In this document: positions 1-9,300 of the stretch, piece by piece
Position numbering within the stretch: the first letter of the stretch is position 1
How the letters are laid out: every line of letters starts with the position of its first letter
Source of the DNA: Streptomyces chrestomyceticus JCM 4735
Lineage (GTDB): Bacteria > Actinomycetota > Actinomycetes > Streptomycetales > Streptomycetaceae
NCBI RefSeq assembly: GCF_003865135.1
Contig: NZ_BHZC01000001.1
Location: 558,001 to 622,000, forward strand
Direction of reading: 5' to 3'
Length of the DNA stretch: 64,000 bases
Notes under the pieces: generated by a model
What the model was told of the DNA's origin: nothing
Databases searched by the model: none
Seen by the model: only the letters and a program-made list of their open reading frames with translations
Made by a program: the position numbers and the translations under genes

Positions 1-960
1 GAACACTCCGGCACCCCGGCGACGTACGACCACCCCGTCCGCGCCCCCGCCCCCGCCGGCCTCGACGAGACCGCCACCGAGACGCACCCCACCAAAACGG
101 CCCGCGACCGGCTGCGCGACGGGTGTTCACGGACGCCCGCCGACACGCTCCACACCCTGACCGGAGACCGGGACACCCGTACGGTTCCCAGCGGGCCGCA
201 CACCCCTCCACCCGCCGGCCACACCCGGCGCCCCAGGACCTGTCGAGCCTTCAACAAGCTGAACCCCCTGCTCACAGCGCCGGCCACCACCAAGACGGAC
301 CCCGGCGACTGCCCGACTCCCGCACGGCGCACCCCACCTCATGGACGCGGTACGCAGCCGCCAACTCGACGCGGGCCCAACGACCCCGGGCCCAGCCACC
401 CACCACCTGACGTGTCATCAACTTGCCTACCACCACACGACCAGACACCCCCGCCAGCGCGGCCGCCCCCCCAGGCACCCGACCCCCTCCCACCGGACGC
501 ACACCACGCCATCTCACCCCTCCCCACCACATCGACGCACCGACCGCCCCCCACCCCGACGAACTGTCACCTCCGCACGAACCACCGCTCCTCACCGACA
601 AAGAACGGACCCACAGCACTTCAAGCCACCAACTCCGAAGTCCGCAGCCCCGAACCGCCATTCGTGGTAAAGGGGAGGAACCGACCGTACGAGGCCACCG
701 CTCTGACCACAGGGGCAGTGAAAACCGGCCACCGGCGCACGACCGGCGCGACCGAGAGCCGACCGCCCGAAACCGGTCACACGCTACGGCCGGAACCGGT
801 CACGCGATGCGGCTGGGAGCGGCCACACGACGCGGATCGACTGCACCTCCCCAACACCCCGGCAGTCGACTCCCCGAGCCCCCCCCCCGCACACCTCCCC
901 CTCTCCCGCTCCCCCAGCCCTCCCGCTCCCCCAACGGCCGCCTCCGCCCCATCCGTTGAC
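1..960. other. Non-coding or degenerate lead region
   Basis: I see no convincing gene here. The reading frame of the downstream chitinase happens to stay open through this whole stretch, but its translation is low-complexity, rich in Pro, Thr, Arg and His, with no domain I recognise. That is typical of very GC-rich non-coding DNA. A short direct repeat (AACCGGTCAC) occurs near 771 and 794. The far left end could be the tail of a gene starting outside the window, but nothing supports that strongly. Confidence 0.4.
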
Positions 961-963
961 GGG

Positions 964-976
964 TTGGTCCAGACCT
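964..976. promoter_or_regulatory. Chitinase operator, DasR-type (dre-like) palindrome
   Basis: The sequence TTGGTCCAGACCT contains the palindromic core GGTCCAGACC about 120 bases upstream of the chitinase start. Streptomyces chitinase promoters are known to carry a 12-base element of the form TGGTCCAGACCT, and the GntR-family regulator DasR binds sites centred on TGGTC-N2-GACCA. Seen: the near-perfect match and its place before a chitinase. Inferred: repression by DasR and induction by chitin-derived amino sugars. Confidence 0.75.
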
Positions 977-1095
977 TTTATGGTGCGACTGCCATACGGC
1001 ACCCAGCGGCACCGGTTCCGCAGCCTGGCGCGCGGCCGGGTATGCGCACTTTCGGTTCTCACACCCTGTACCACCCACACTCACAGGGGTGCCCC

Positions 1096-3423
1096 ATGAA
1101 AGACCGGCGCAGATTCCGCAGCAGATTCCGTGGCGGCGCCGCGGCCCTGCTCACCACGCTCATCCTGTCCGCGGCCGCCGTGCTGACCGGCCCGGCGGCC
1201 CCCGCCCACGCCGCGGGAACCCTCACCGCGGCCTTCACCGCCCAGGACAACGGCCCCTGGTGGAAGGGCACCTACGTCGTCCGCAACAGCGGGTCCGCCG
1301 CCGTCACCGGCTGGACCCTGGAGTTCGACCTGCCGGCCGGTGTCACCGTCAGCGGGCACTACTATGGCGACGCCACCGTGAACGGTCGCCATGTGACGGT
1401 CAAGAACGCCCACTACAACGCGACCGTACCGGCCGGCGGCAGCACCGAACCGTTCAGCTACTGGTTCGTCGCCAACGGTCCCATAGGCACCCCAACAGCC
1501 TGCACCGTCAACGGGGACAAGTGCGACGGCAGCCCGGACGTGCCACCGTCCGCGCCCGGCACGCCCCAGGTCACCGGCACCACCGCGCGCAGCGTCACGC
1601 TGAGCTGGCCGGCCGCCTCACCGGGCGACCACCCGGTCACCTCCTACGAGGTGCTCAGCGAGGGCCGCCCGGTCGCCACCGTCACCGGCACCACTGCGAC
1701 CGTCACCGGCCTGACGCCGGCCACCCGGTACACCTTCACCGTCCGGGCGAAGGACAAGCGCGGCAACACCGGGCCGCCGAGCCCGCCGGTGACCGCGGAG
1801 ACCGTGGACCCGGCGAGCGACCCCGTGCCGCCGACCGCGCCCCGCGCCCTGCGCAGCACCGCGGTCACCGCCTCCAGCGTCTCCCTTGCCTGGGACCGGG
1901 CCACCGACAACGTCGGCGTGGTCGCGTACGACGTGTACCGGGGCGCCGACCTGGTCACCACGGTGCCTGGCAGCATCACCGCCGCCACGGTCGACGGCCT
2001 GACGCCCGCCACCACGTACCGCTTCTCCGTCACGGCACGCGACGCCGCCGAGAACGCCTCCCCTCCCTCCGACCCCCTGACCGTCACCACTGACGACGTG
2101 GCCGGGCCCGGCAAGTACCTGAAGGTCGGCTACTTCGCTCAGTGGGGCATCTACGGCCGCCAGTACTTCGTCAAGAACCTGGACACCTCGGGCGCCGCCG
2201 CCGATCTGGACGTCGTCAACTACGCCTTCGCCAACATCGATCCCAAGAACCTCACCTGTCTGGCCGGTGTGACCAAGGGCGTCTCCGGCAATCCGCAGGA
2301 CCCGGACGAGGGCACCGGCGCGGGCGACGCGGACGCCGACTACGGGCGCGCCTTCCCCGCCGCGCAGTCGGTCGACGGGGTGGCCGACGACGGCTGGGGC
2401 AAGCTGCGCGGCAACCTCAACCAGCTCAAGAAGCTGAAGGCCAAGCATCCGCATCTGAAGGTGGTGATGTCCCTCGGCGGCTGGACGTACTCGAAGTTCT
2501 TCTCCGACGCGGCGGCCACCGACGCCTCCCGCAAGAAGTTCGCCGCCTCCTGCATCGACATCTGGATCAAGGGCAACCTGCCCGTCTACAACGGCGCGGG
2601 CGGCCCCGGGACCGGAGCGGGCATCTTCGACGGGATCGACCTGGACTGGGAGTGGCCGGGAGCCGAAGGCCACCCCGGCAACCACTACAGCCCGGACGAC
2701 AAGGCCAACCTCGCGCTGCTGATCAAGGAGTTCCGCCGGCAGCTCGACGCGCTGGGCGGCCCGCACAAGCTGCTGACCGCCTTCACCCCGGCCGACCCCG
2801 TCAAGATCCAGCAGGGCTGGGACCTGTCCTCGATCTTCACATCACTGGACTACGCCAACGTCCAGGGCTACGACTTCCACGGCTCCGGCAGCGACAACTC
2901 CTGGGAACCCAAACGCACCGGCCACCAGGCCAACCTCTACCGCGACACCCAGGACCCGTACGACTTCCACTTCAGCGTCGAGAACGCCGTCAAGGCGTAC
3001 ACGGACGCGGGAGTCAGCCCACGCAAACTGACCATCGGCTTCCCGTTCTACGGCCGTGGCTGGAAGACCGTCGCGGACGGCGGGGCACACGGCGAATGGC
3101 AGTCGGCGGACGGCGCGGCCCCCGGCCAGTTCCCCGAGGAAGCAGGCATCCGCGGCTACCAGAACATGCTGGCCAACGTCCCCAACATGACCGTCCACCA
3201 CGACGAACAGTCCATCTCGACGTACGGGTACACCGGCGCGAACGGTCAGTGGTGGTCCTTCGACGACCCCTGGTCGATCGGAAAGAAAACAGACTGGGTC
3301 AAGTCCAAAGGGCTTCTGGGCGCCATGGTCTGGGAGATGTCCGGTGACACCCCGACAGGCACGTTGATGAAGGCCATCAAGACCGGCCTCGCGGGGCGGC
3401 CCGGCGCGGCGCCGGCCGGGTAG
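1096..3423 (+). CDS. Secreted GH18 chitinase with CBM2 and two FnIII domains
   Basis: Endochitinase predicted to hydrolyse beta-1,4-GlcNAc polymers outside the cell; 775 residues. The start at 1096 follows CAGGGGTGCCCC and gives a clear Sec signal peptide (Arg-rich n-region, hydrophobic core, AHA cleavage near residue 39). Longer upstream readings are low-complexity. Order: CBM2-type cellulose/chitin-binding domain (about 43-145), two fibronectin III modules (about 155-335) with Pro/Thr linkers, then the GH18 barrel (about 340-760). The catalytic DGIDLDWEW motif places the acid/base Glu at residue 519, and the SLGGW strand motif is also present. Expected control is by the GGTCCAGACC operator upstream. 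It reads as a stand-alone gene, since what follows is unrelated debris. Confidence 0.93.
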   Translation: MKDRRRFRSRFRGGAAALLTTLILSAAAVLTGPAAPAHAAGTLTAAFTAQDNGPWWKGTYVVRNSGSAAVTGWTLEFDLPAGVTVSGHYYGDATVNGRHVTVKNAHYNATVPAGGSTEPFSYWFVANGPIGTPTACTVNGDKCDGSPDVPPSAPGTPQVTGTTARSVTLSWPAASPGDHPVTSYEVLSEGRPVATVTGTTATVTGLTPATRYTFTVRAKDKRGNTGPPSPPVTAETVDPASDPVPPTAPRALRSTAVTASSVSLAWDRATDNVGVVAYDVYRGADLVTTVPGSITAATVDGLTPATTYRFSVTARDAAENASPPSDPLTVTTDDVAGPGKYLKVGYFAQWGIYGRQYFVKNLDTSGAAADLDVVNYAFANIDPKNLTCLAGVTKGVSGNPQDPDEGTGAGDADADYGRAFPAAQSVDGVADDGWGKLRGNLNQLKKLKAKHPHLKVVMSLGGWTYSKFFSDAAATDASRKKFAASCIDIWIKGNLPVYNGAGGPGTGAGIFDGIDLDWEWPGAEGHPGNHYSPDDKANLALLIKEFRRQLDALGGPHKLLTAFTPADPVKIQQGWDLSSIFTSLDYANVQGYDFHGSGSDNSWEPKRTGHQANLYRDTQDPYDFHFSVENAVKAYTDAGVSPRKLTIGFPFYGRGWKTVADGGAHGEWQSADGAAPGQFPEEAGIRGYQNMLANVPNMTVHHDEQSISTYGYTGANGQWWSFDDPWSIGKKTDWVKSKGLLGAMVWEMSGDTPTGTLMKAIKTGLAGRPGAAPAG

Positions 3424-3639
3424 CGGCGCGCGGCCGGCCCCGCCCCCGGGGGCCGCTGCCCACCGGCGGGCACCGCCGCGGAAACCCCCAGGTCACCGCG
3501 GCGCGACAGCAGCAGCCCCGCGCGCCCCGCCGCAGCCCGGCCCGTACTCCGCGGGCCGGGCTCCGTCACCGGCCCACGCACCCAATCGGCAGCTTCTCGC
3601 AGAAACAGCCACCTTTGGGCAGAAGCACGCAGCGACGGG

Positions 3640-4116
3640 GTGTCCGAATTTCCCATCCGTCTCCCAGTCGACCATGCCCGGCCGACACCGGGCCGCCCCG
3701 GGGAGCGGCGGCCCCGACGCACCGGAACCGCCGCCCGGACCCGCGGTGCGGTGCCGCCGCAACGGAGCCCTTGCCGTCGCCGGAGGGGCAGCTCGACCTG
3801 CGTGACGGTGGCGGTGCGGGGGTACCGGTCCGTGCGGGCGGTGAGGCGCGCAGGCGACAAGCTCCTGCGCCGCGCCCTGCTCGCTCAGGCCCACACCACC
3901 GCCCTGCGCATCCGGGCGTTCACCGACGATGCGGCCAACACCCCTCACCAGCTCACCACCGGCAGCCGCCGCGCCCTCGCCGACCTGACCGCCCTGCGCA
4001 CCCGCTGGCAGCGCGCCACCCACGCTCCCGCCACGCCCCGCTCCCCGGCCGTGCCCCGCGCCGGGCCGCGCCTGCGGGCCACCGCTGCCTCACCGGCCAC
4101 CCGAGTCTCCCGATAA
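3640..4116 (+). CDS. Hypothetical protein, possibly degenerate
   Basis: I do not recognise this frame. It would give 158 residues. Only the middle (about residues 62-125) looks protein-like: an Ala/Leu/Arg-rich helical stretch containing DKLLRRALL and ALADLTALRTRWQRA. The ends are Pro/Arg-rich and resemble non-coding GC-rich DNA. It sits between the chitinase and fragments of a ligase and a Tn3 transposase, so a decayed remnant is as likely as a live gene. No ribosome-binding site stands out before 3640. Confidence 0.25.
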   Translation: MSEFPIRLPVDHARPTPGRPGERRPRRTGTAARTRGAVPPQRSPCRRRRGSSTCVTVAVRGYRSVRAVRRAGDKLLRRALLAQAHTTALRIRAFTDDAANTPHQLTTGSRRALADLTALRTRWQRATHAPATPRSPAVPRAGPRLRATAASPATRVSR

Positions 4117-4232
4117 CCCACCTGCCCGACCGGACCGCCGCGCCCGGCCGGGCCCGGAAGCGAGCACCATGCCCCAGCCCGACACCGCCGCCCACGTCCG
4201 CCTCGACCGCCACCCCCACCGCACCTCCGCCG

Positions 4233-4670
4233 TCACCTCCTCCCCCACCGCCTGGCCTCTTGCCGGTCGTAGGTCACAGGGCACAGGGTCCATGGTGGCG
4301 TTAGGTGCCATTCCTCGAAGAGAGCCGCAAGCCCGTCTCGACGCTGCCTGTAGGCGCGTTCGGTCAGGTCTTCACCGGCATGACGCAGAAGATCGAAGGC
4401 CACAAGATGAGCCGGGCTCTGCGCGATTTCGCGGCGCACCGTTGCCGGCCTCCTGTTCAGCCGTCGTTGCAGTCGGCCGAAGCCCAGTCGACCTCCATGC
4501 CAGATGACGACTTCGCCATCGAGGAGCACCTCCTCGGGAAAATCGCGTTGCGCATCCTCTAGGATCTCGCTGAACGCCGTGGTCAGCGCAGTGCCCTGGT
4601 GCGACTGCTGGCGCACCGTTCCGTCAGCCGCGCGCTCCAGAATGCAGCGAAATCCGTCCTTCTCCAGACT
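4233..4670 (-). pseudogene. ATP-dependent DNA ligase fragment
   Basis: The minus strand encodes an internal piece of an ATP-dependent DNA ligase (LigD/ligase I type adenylation domain). It starts just inside motif I: the nucleotidyl-accepting lysine survives in LEKDGFRC, but a stop codon lies five codons before that lysine. Further on are EVLLDGEVVIW and a FGRLQRRL stretch typical of the family, then VAFDLL. The frame ends at 4233 after about 140 residues, long before the rest of the adenylation domain and the OB fold. Both ends are missing, so it cannot be a working ligase. It directly abuts a Tn3 transposase remnant, which suggests a recombination scar. Confidence 0.7.
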
Positions 4671-4675
4671 TCGCT

Positions 4676-4825
4676 ATGTCCCATGAAACCGTCGCACCGT
4701 GGACGCGCCGCTATCTCGACGCCGCCGTCGCCACCCTGCGGGCGATGGCCGCCGAAGCGCCCGAGCACGAGGTGCGGGACGAGGACATCGCCCGTCCCTC
4801 CCCGCTCAAGCACGCCGACCTGGGG
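4676..4825 (+). pseudogene. Tn3-family transposase C-terminal remnant
   Basis: About 50 codons starting MSHETV encode a piece resembling the C-terminal end of Tn3-type TnpA, in particular HEVRDEDIARPSPLKHADL. The family has a conserved VRDEDVARLSPLxHxxIN segment before its final GRYxF. That final motif is absent here: after ADLG the frame loses similarity. No 38-bp Tn3 inverted repeat or resolvase was seen nearby. This is a dead fragment next to the ligase relic. Confidence 0.55.
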
Positions 4826-5438
4826 CATGACCCAGATACGGCCGGCTATGCGGGGAGCATTTGTTACGGGTTCCGGGAGGCGGTTGAGAGGAGACGAGGA
4901 ACACAATGCTGGCGGACGTGAGTTCACTTTGTGTGCGGTCATTGGGCGGTGAGCCTCCGGTCTGATCGCGGCCTTCAGAGCGCTGCAGCAGAGCCAGCCT
5001 TCGCGTGCCAGCCACTCTGTGTGACAGGCAAAGGTCCGGCGGCCGGATGTGCGAGCGGTTACGGCTACACGGTGGCGTGATCCGGGGTGGCAGGTCGGGC
5101 TCTGCCGTCTGCTGGTTCTCCTCGGGGCTCGGGGTGTCACCTGGTCGGCCCCTTGGGGGTGGGGGGGGTGGTACGCGAGTTGTCTTGTTCTGGAGGCGGA
5201 CTACCCGTTCGTGTGACGTGTCATTGGGCCAACTTACGGCGTATGCCTGGTATGCGAATGCGGTGATACCGGAGGGAACCGGGGTATTACAGGTGCACGG
5301 TTTCCGCCAGGGGCTGTGGAGCGGTGACTGGGCTGGGGTCTCGCTCGGACCGCGAGGGGTAGCTATCGGCGGCAGGGAGCGCGTGGTCTGGGGTGTCGTC
5401 GGGCCATGCTCCGTCGCGACGTCGAGGAGATGCGCGTC
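4826..5438. other. Gene-free stretch with G-rich tract
   Basis: I see no gene. A G-rich run at about 5155-5171 (five Gs, T, eight Gs, T, two Gs on the plus strand) could form a quadruplex. The last 200 bases before 5439 are less GC-rich than the surroundings and probably hold the promoter of the 5439-9890 genes, but no clear -35/-10 pair can be named. Confidence 0.4.
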
Positions 5439-6077
5439 ATGGCCGATGCCACAATCGAATTGCCGTTGAGTTTCCAGGTGCCCGAAGAGTTCACCGACAT
5501 CGACTTCCAGGTGTCCGCCGAGACCAACACCAACCGGCTCATCGAGCGCCTGAACATGGTCGACCCCAAGCCCTCCCAGGAGGAGATCGCGCACGCGGTC
5601 CTCGCCCAGCAGTCGATGTACGAGCTATTGTCGGCGGCTGGCGCCGTCTACGCCGGCACCCTGCTGTACGGGCCGACGAAGGACAACCCCGAGGAAAAGC
5701 TGTCCTCGGTGATCCTGACGGTCACCGCACGCCCCAGCGAACTGTCCAACGACCAGACTGTGCACCGCCTGTCCCGCGCCCTGGGGGCGATCTACCCCGA
5801 CGCCGAGGTGGGCGTGGTGGTGCTGGCGGTGGGGCCTGTGGTGCTGATGACCGAGGAGCGCAAGGTCGAAAAGCCCGTCAATCTGCTCGGCGACGGTGGC
5901 GGCCCGACCGTCGTGCGGCAGTTGCATGCCTTCGTGCCCATCCCGGGACGCCTGGCGATGGCCGACTTCGCCATCGCCACCGAAAACCTCGCCGACTGGG
6001 ACTCCTGTGTGGAGGTCCTCGCCGGGGTCTGCCGCACCATCACCTTCCCGGAGACCGACAGTGCAGCCACGACCTGA
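5439..6077 (+). CDS. Conserved protein of unknown function before NRPS
   Basis: A 212-residue soluble protein I cannot name. The ATG at 5439 is chosen because GAGGAG lies about nine bases upstream; an ATG at 5406 in the same frame has no such site. The protein has no signal peptide or membrane segment. Features include a Pro-rich N-terminal FQVPEEF, a QQSMYELLSAAGAVYAGT helix, HRLSRALGAIYPDAEVG and PGRLAMADFAIAT. The last two look like well-conserved core segments. It lies 13 bases upstream of the next start, so it is probably cotranscribed with the NRPS. A frameshifted relative of the same protein is recognisable at 20270-20520 on the other strand, so the family is present twice in this window. 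Confidence 0.8.
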   Translation: MADATIELPLSFQVPEEFTDIDFQVSAETNTNRLIERLNMVDPKPSQEEIAHAVLAQQSMYELLSAAGAVYAGTLLYGPTKDNPEEKLSSVILTVTARPSELSNDQTVHRLSRALGAIYPDAEVGVVVLAVGPVVLMTEERKVEKPVNLLGDGGGPTVVRQLHAFVPIPGRLAMADFAIATENLADWDSCVEVLAGVCRTITFPETDSAATT

Positions 6078-6090
6078 CAAGGGGCACCCC

Positions 6091-6345
6091 ATGCACCAGC
6101 GACCCTTCCTGCCCGACTCCCAGCCCGACTCCGATTTCGAGGGAGACAAGGCCATCCGGGCGGTGGAAGTCCGCGCCGGCCACTTCACGGTGAGGCGGGT
6201 GACCGGCCCGGCCGACTTCAAACCGAAGGCGCCGGAGCTGAAGACCCTGGGGTTCGAGCCCGAAACGGACGTCCTCGTCCGCGCCGTCCGGGCGGAAATG
6301 TGCATGTACGAGCTGGACCCGGACTGGGCCATGCAAGGGTCGGAC
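6091..6345 (+). pseudogene. 5' part of a gene fused out of frame to the NRPS
   Basis: An ATG at 6091, after AAGGGGCACCCC, opens a convincing stretch of about 80 codons (MHQRPFLPD to AEMCMYELDPDWAM). It then continues only as shadow translation of the NRPS frame. I do not recognise the product. The NRPS-coding frame takes over two bases out of phase at about 6330-6345 and begins in the middle of a condensation domain. Inference: a deletion joined the start of this gene to the interior of the NRPS gene, removing the rest of one and the beginning of the other. A programmed frameshift cannot be excluded, but no slippery site is evident. Confidence 0.5.
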
Positions 6346-9300
6346 AGGAACTCGTCCTGCGGGCGTCCGCCCTGCTCAGCGACTCCGCCGGGCTGCGCCT
6401 CCTGCTCGGCGAACTGGCCACCGCCTACCAGGGCGGCACCCTTGACGACGACCCCGACCGGCTCCAGTTCCTCGATGTCTCGGAGTGGCTGCTGGAACAG
6501 GCCGACGAGGCCGCCGCACGGCCCGCGCCGGCCGCGCCGGGCACGGTGGTCGAGCGACTGTCCCTGCCGTTCTCCGACGGCGGACCGGCGCAGGCACCGC
6601 ACGTGTTCCGTGCCGAGCTGGGCCGTGCCGCCACCGAAGCGCTCCACCGCCGGGCCGCCATCCAGGGCGTACCGGTACGGTCACTGGCCCTGGCCGCCTG
6701 GGCGCTGGCCCTGGCAAGCCGTAACGAGAACGGGGCCGGGGCCGACGACGCCGCCTTCCCGCTCGGCCTGCACGTCGACGGCCGCTCGGCACCCGGAACC
6801 GGAACCGTGGCGGGGGCCCTGGACAGTCGGCTCGCCGTCAGCATCCCGCTGCCGCTTCCGGCGGCACCCAAGGAACTGCTCGACGTCCTCCAGCGGCAGG
6901 TCTCCCAGGCCGTCGAGGCGGCCGCGTACGCCGGTCCCGCCGGAGACGAGGAGTTCGCCGCCGGGTTCGCCGCGTCCGAGCCGGACACCGTACGGGAGTG
7001 GGCGGGTCTGCCCGTCGCGAGTCTGACGGTGGACGGCCCGGCGCCGGTGTCCCCGCTCCACCTGAGTGCCGAGATCGGGCCGGAGGCCATCCGGCTCGCG
7101 CTGCACCACGATCCGGGCCATTACGGCGGCGAGGCCGTGCGACGGCTCCTGGACGGCACCGTCGCGATCCTGCACACCCTTCCCGCGGCGTTCGAGGACG
7201 ATCGCGCGCTGCACATCTGCGGCGAGCAGGAGGCCGCTCTCCTGGCGCGGTGGAGCCGGGGCGGCACGCTCACGGAGGATGCGCCCGGCACCCTCGTCGA
7301 GGCGTTCGACGCGGCCTTCGCGGCGGCCGACGCCACGGCACCCGCGGTGGTGTCCGCCGACGGCACGGTCTCCTTCGCCGAGCTGGACCGCGCCGCGTCC
7401 GCCGTGGCCGCCGCCCTCGTCGGGGCGGGCGTCGCCGCCGAGGAGCCGGTGGCCGTGCCCGCCGGGCGTTCCTGGCGCACCGTCGCCGCGCTGATCGGTG
7501 TGCTGCGGGCCGGGGCCGTCTACGTACCGCTGGACACCGCGGCGCCCACGGCGCGGCAGGTGTCGCTGCTGCGGGCGGTCGCGGCGCGGCGCCTGGTGGC
7601 CCCGGACGGGCACGGCGTGCCGGACGGGCTGGCCGGGGAGTTCGACATCCTCACCCCGCCCTCGGCCGAGGCCCCGGCGCCCGCCGCGCTGCCGAAGGTC
7701 CGGCCGGACGATGCCGCGTACATCGTCTTCACCTCCGGCTCCACCGGCGCGCCGCGCCCCGTGGTCGTCGAACACCGTGCGGTGGCGCACCTGTTGCGGG
7801 CGCTGAAGGAGACGGTCCACGCCGACGCCGGGCCGGGGCTGCGGATCGCGGTGAACGCCCCGCTGACCTTCGACGCCTCCGTCAAGCAGCTGATCCAGCT
7901 CGCCGCCGGGCACACGCTGTGCCTGGTACCGGACGAGATCCGCCACCACGGCGGTGAGCTGCTGGCCCACCTCGCCGAGCAGCGGGTCGACGTGTTCGAC
8001 TGCACGCCCTCCCACCTGCGCGCGGTGCTGGCGGCGACGGCGGGCACCGGGGCAGCCCTGCCCGCCACCGTCCTGATCGGCGGCGAGGCGGTCGACCCGT
8101 CCTTGTGGGACACCCTCGCCGCCCTCGACGGGGTGCGTGCCGTCAACGTCTACGGCCCGACCGAGTGCACCGTCGACGCCACCGCCGCCGAGATCACCGA
8201 AGGCACCCGGCCCACCATCGGCCGGCCGCTGCCCGGCAACGACGTCCTGGTCCTCGACGCGGACCTGCGGCCCGTACCGCCGGGCGTGGCGGGCGAGTTG
8301 TGCGTCGCGGGCCCCCAGCTCGCCCGCGGCTACCTCGGCGACCCGGAGACCACCGGACGCCGCTTCGTGACCGCCGAGGCGCTGCCGGACGGCGCCCGGC
8401 GGGTCTACCGCACCGGCGACCGGGTGCGGTACCTGGCCGACGGCACCCTCGCCTACCTCGGCCGTACCGACGACCAGGTGAAGGTCCGCGGTTTCCGGGT
8501 CGAGCCCGGCGAGATCCAGGCCGTCCTCGGCACCCACCCGGGCGTCGCGCAGGCGGTGGTCGTGGCCCGGGAGAACGCGGACGGCACCTCGCTGACCGGC
8601 TACGCCCGGCCCGTCGCCGACGCCGTGCCCGGCCTCGACCCGGACCGCGTCGCGGGCGTCAACCCGCACGAGACCCGCTACCTGTACGACGAGATCTTCC
8701 TCCAGCGCACCTACCTGCGCGGGGGCGTGACCCTGCGTGAGAACGCCGTCGTCGTCGACGTCGGCGCCAACATCGGGATGTTCTCGCTCTTCGTCCACCA
8801 GCTGTGTCCGAGCGCCTCGCTGTACGCCTTCGAGCCGCTGGCTCCGGTCTACGAGCACCTGCGGACCAACACCGGCCGGTTCGGGGTGCGGGCGAAGACC
8901 TTCCCGTACGGCCTGGGGGCCGCGGACGGCGAGCTGTCGTTCACCTACTACCCCGGCTACTCGATGATGTCCGGCGTCAGCGCGTACTCCGACGCGGACT
9001 CCGAGGTCGAGGTCATCAAGCGCTACCTGGCCAACGAGCGGGGGCAGGGCCTGGAGGACAGCGGCCGGCTCCTCGATCGGGCCGACGAGCTGCTGGCGGA
9101 CCGGTTCCGCGGCGAGGAACTGCGCGCGCGGGTACGGCGGTTCTCCGATCTCGCCGACGAGGAACACCTCACCCGTGTCGACCTCCTCAAGATCGATGTC
9201 CAGCGGGCCGAACTGGACGTGCTGCGGGGCATCGACGCCCGCCACTGGGGCCTGGTGCAGCAGGTCGTGATGGAGGTGCACGACGGCACCGGCAGCGCCA

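Noticed and set aside
412..1095. Extension of the chitinase reading frame far upstream of 1096
   Set aside because: It is low-complexity Pro/Thr/His/Arg sequence with no domain. The signal peptide begins at 1096 and the operator lies inside the extension.
5155..5171. Phase-variable poly-G tract
   Set aside because: The run is interrupted by T and is not in a coding region or an obvious promoter spacer. G-runs of this size occur by chance in such GC-rich DNA.
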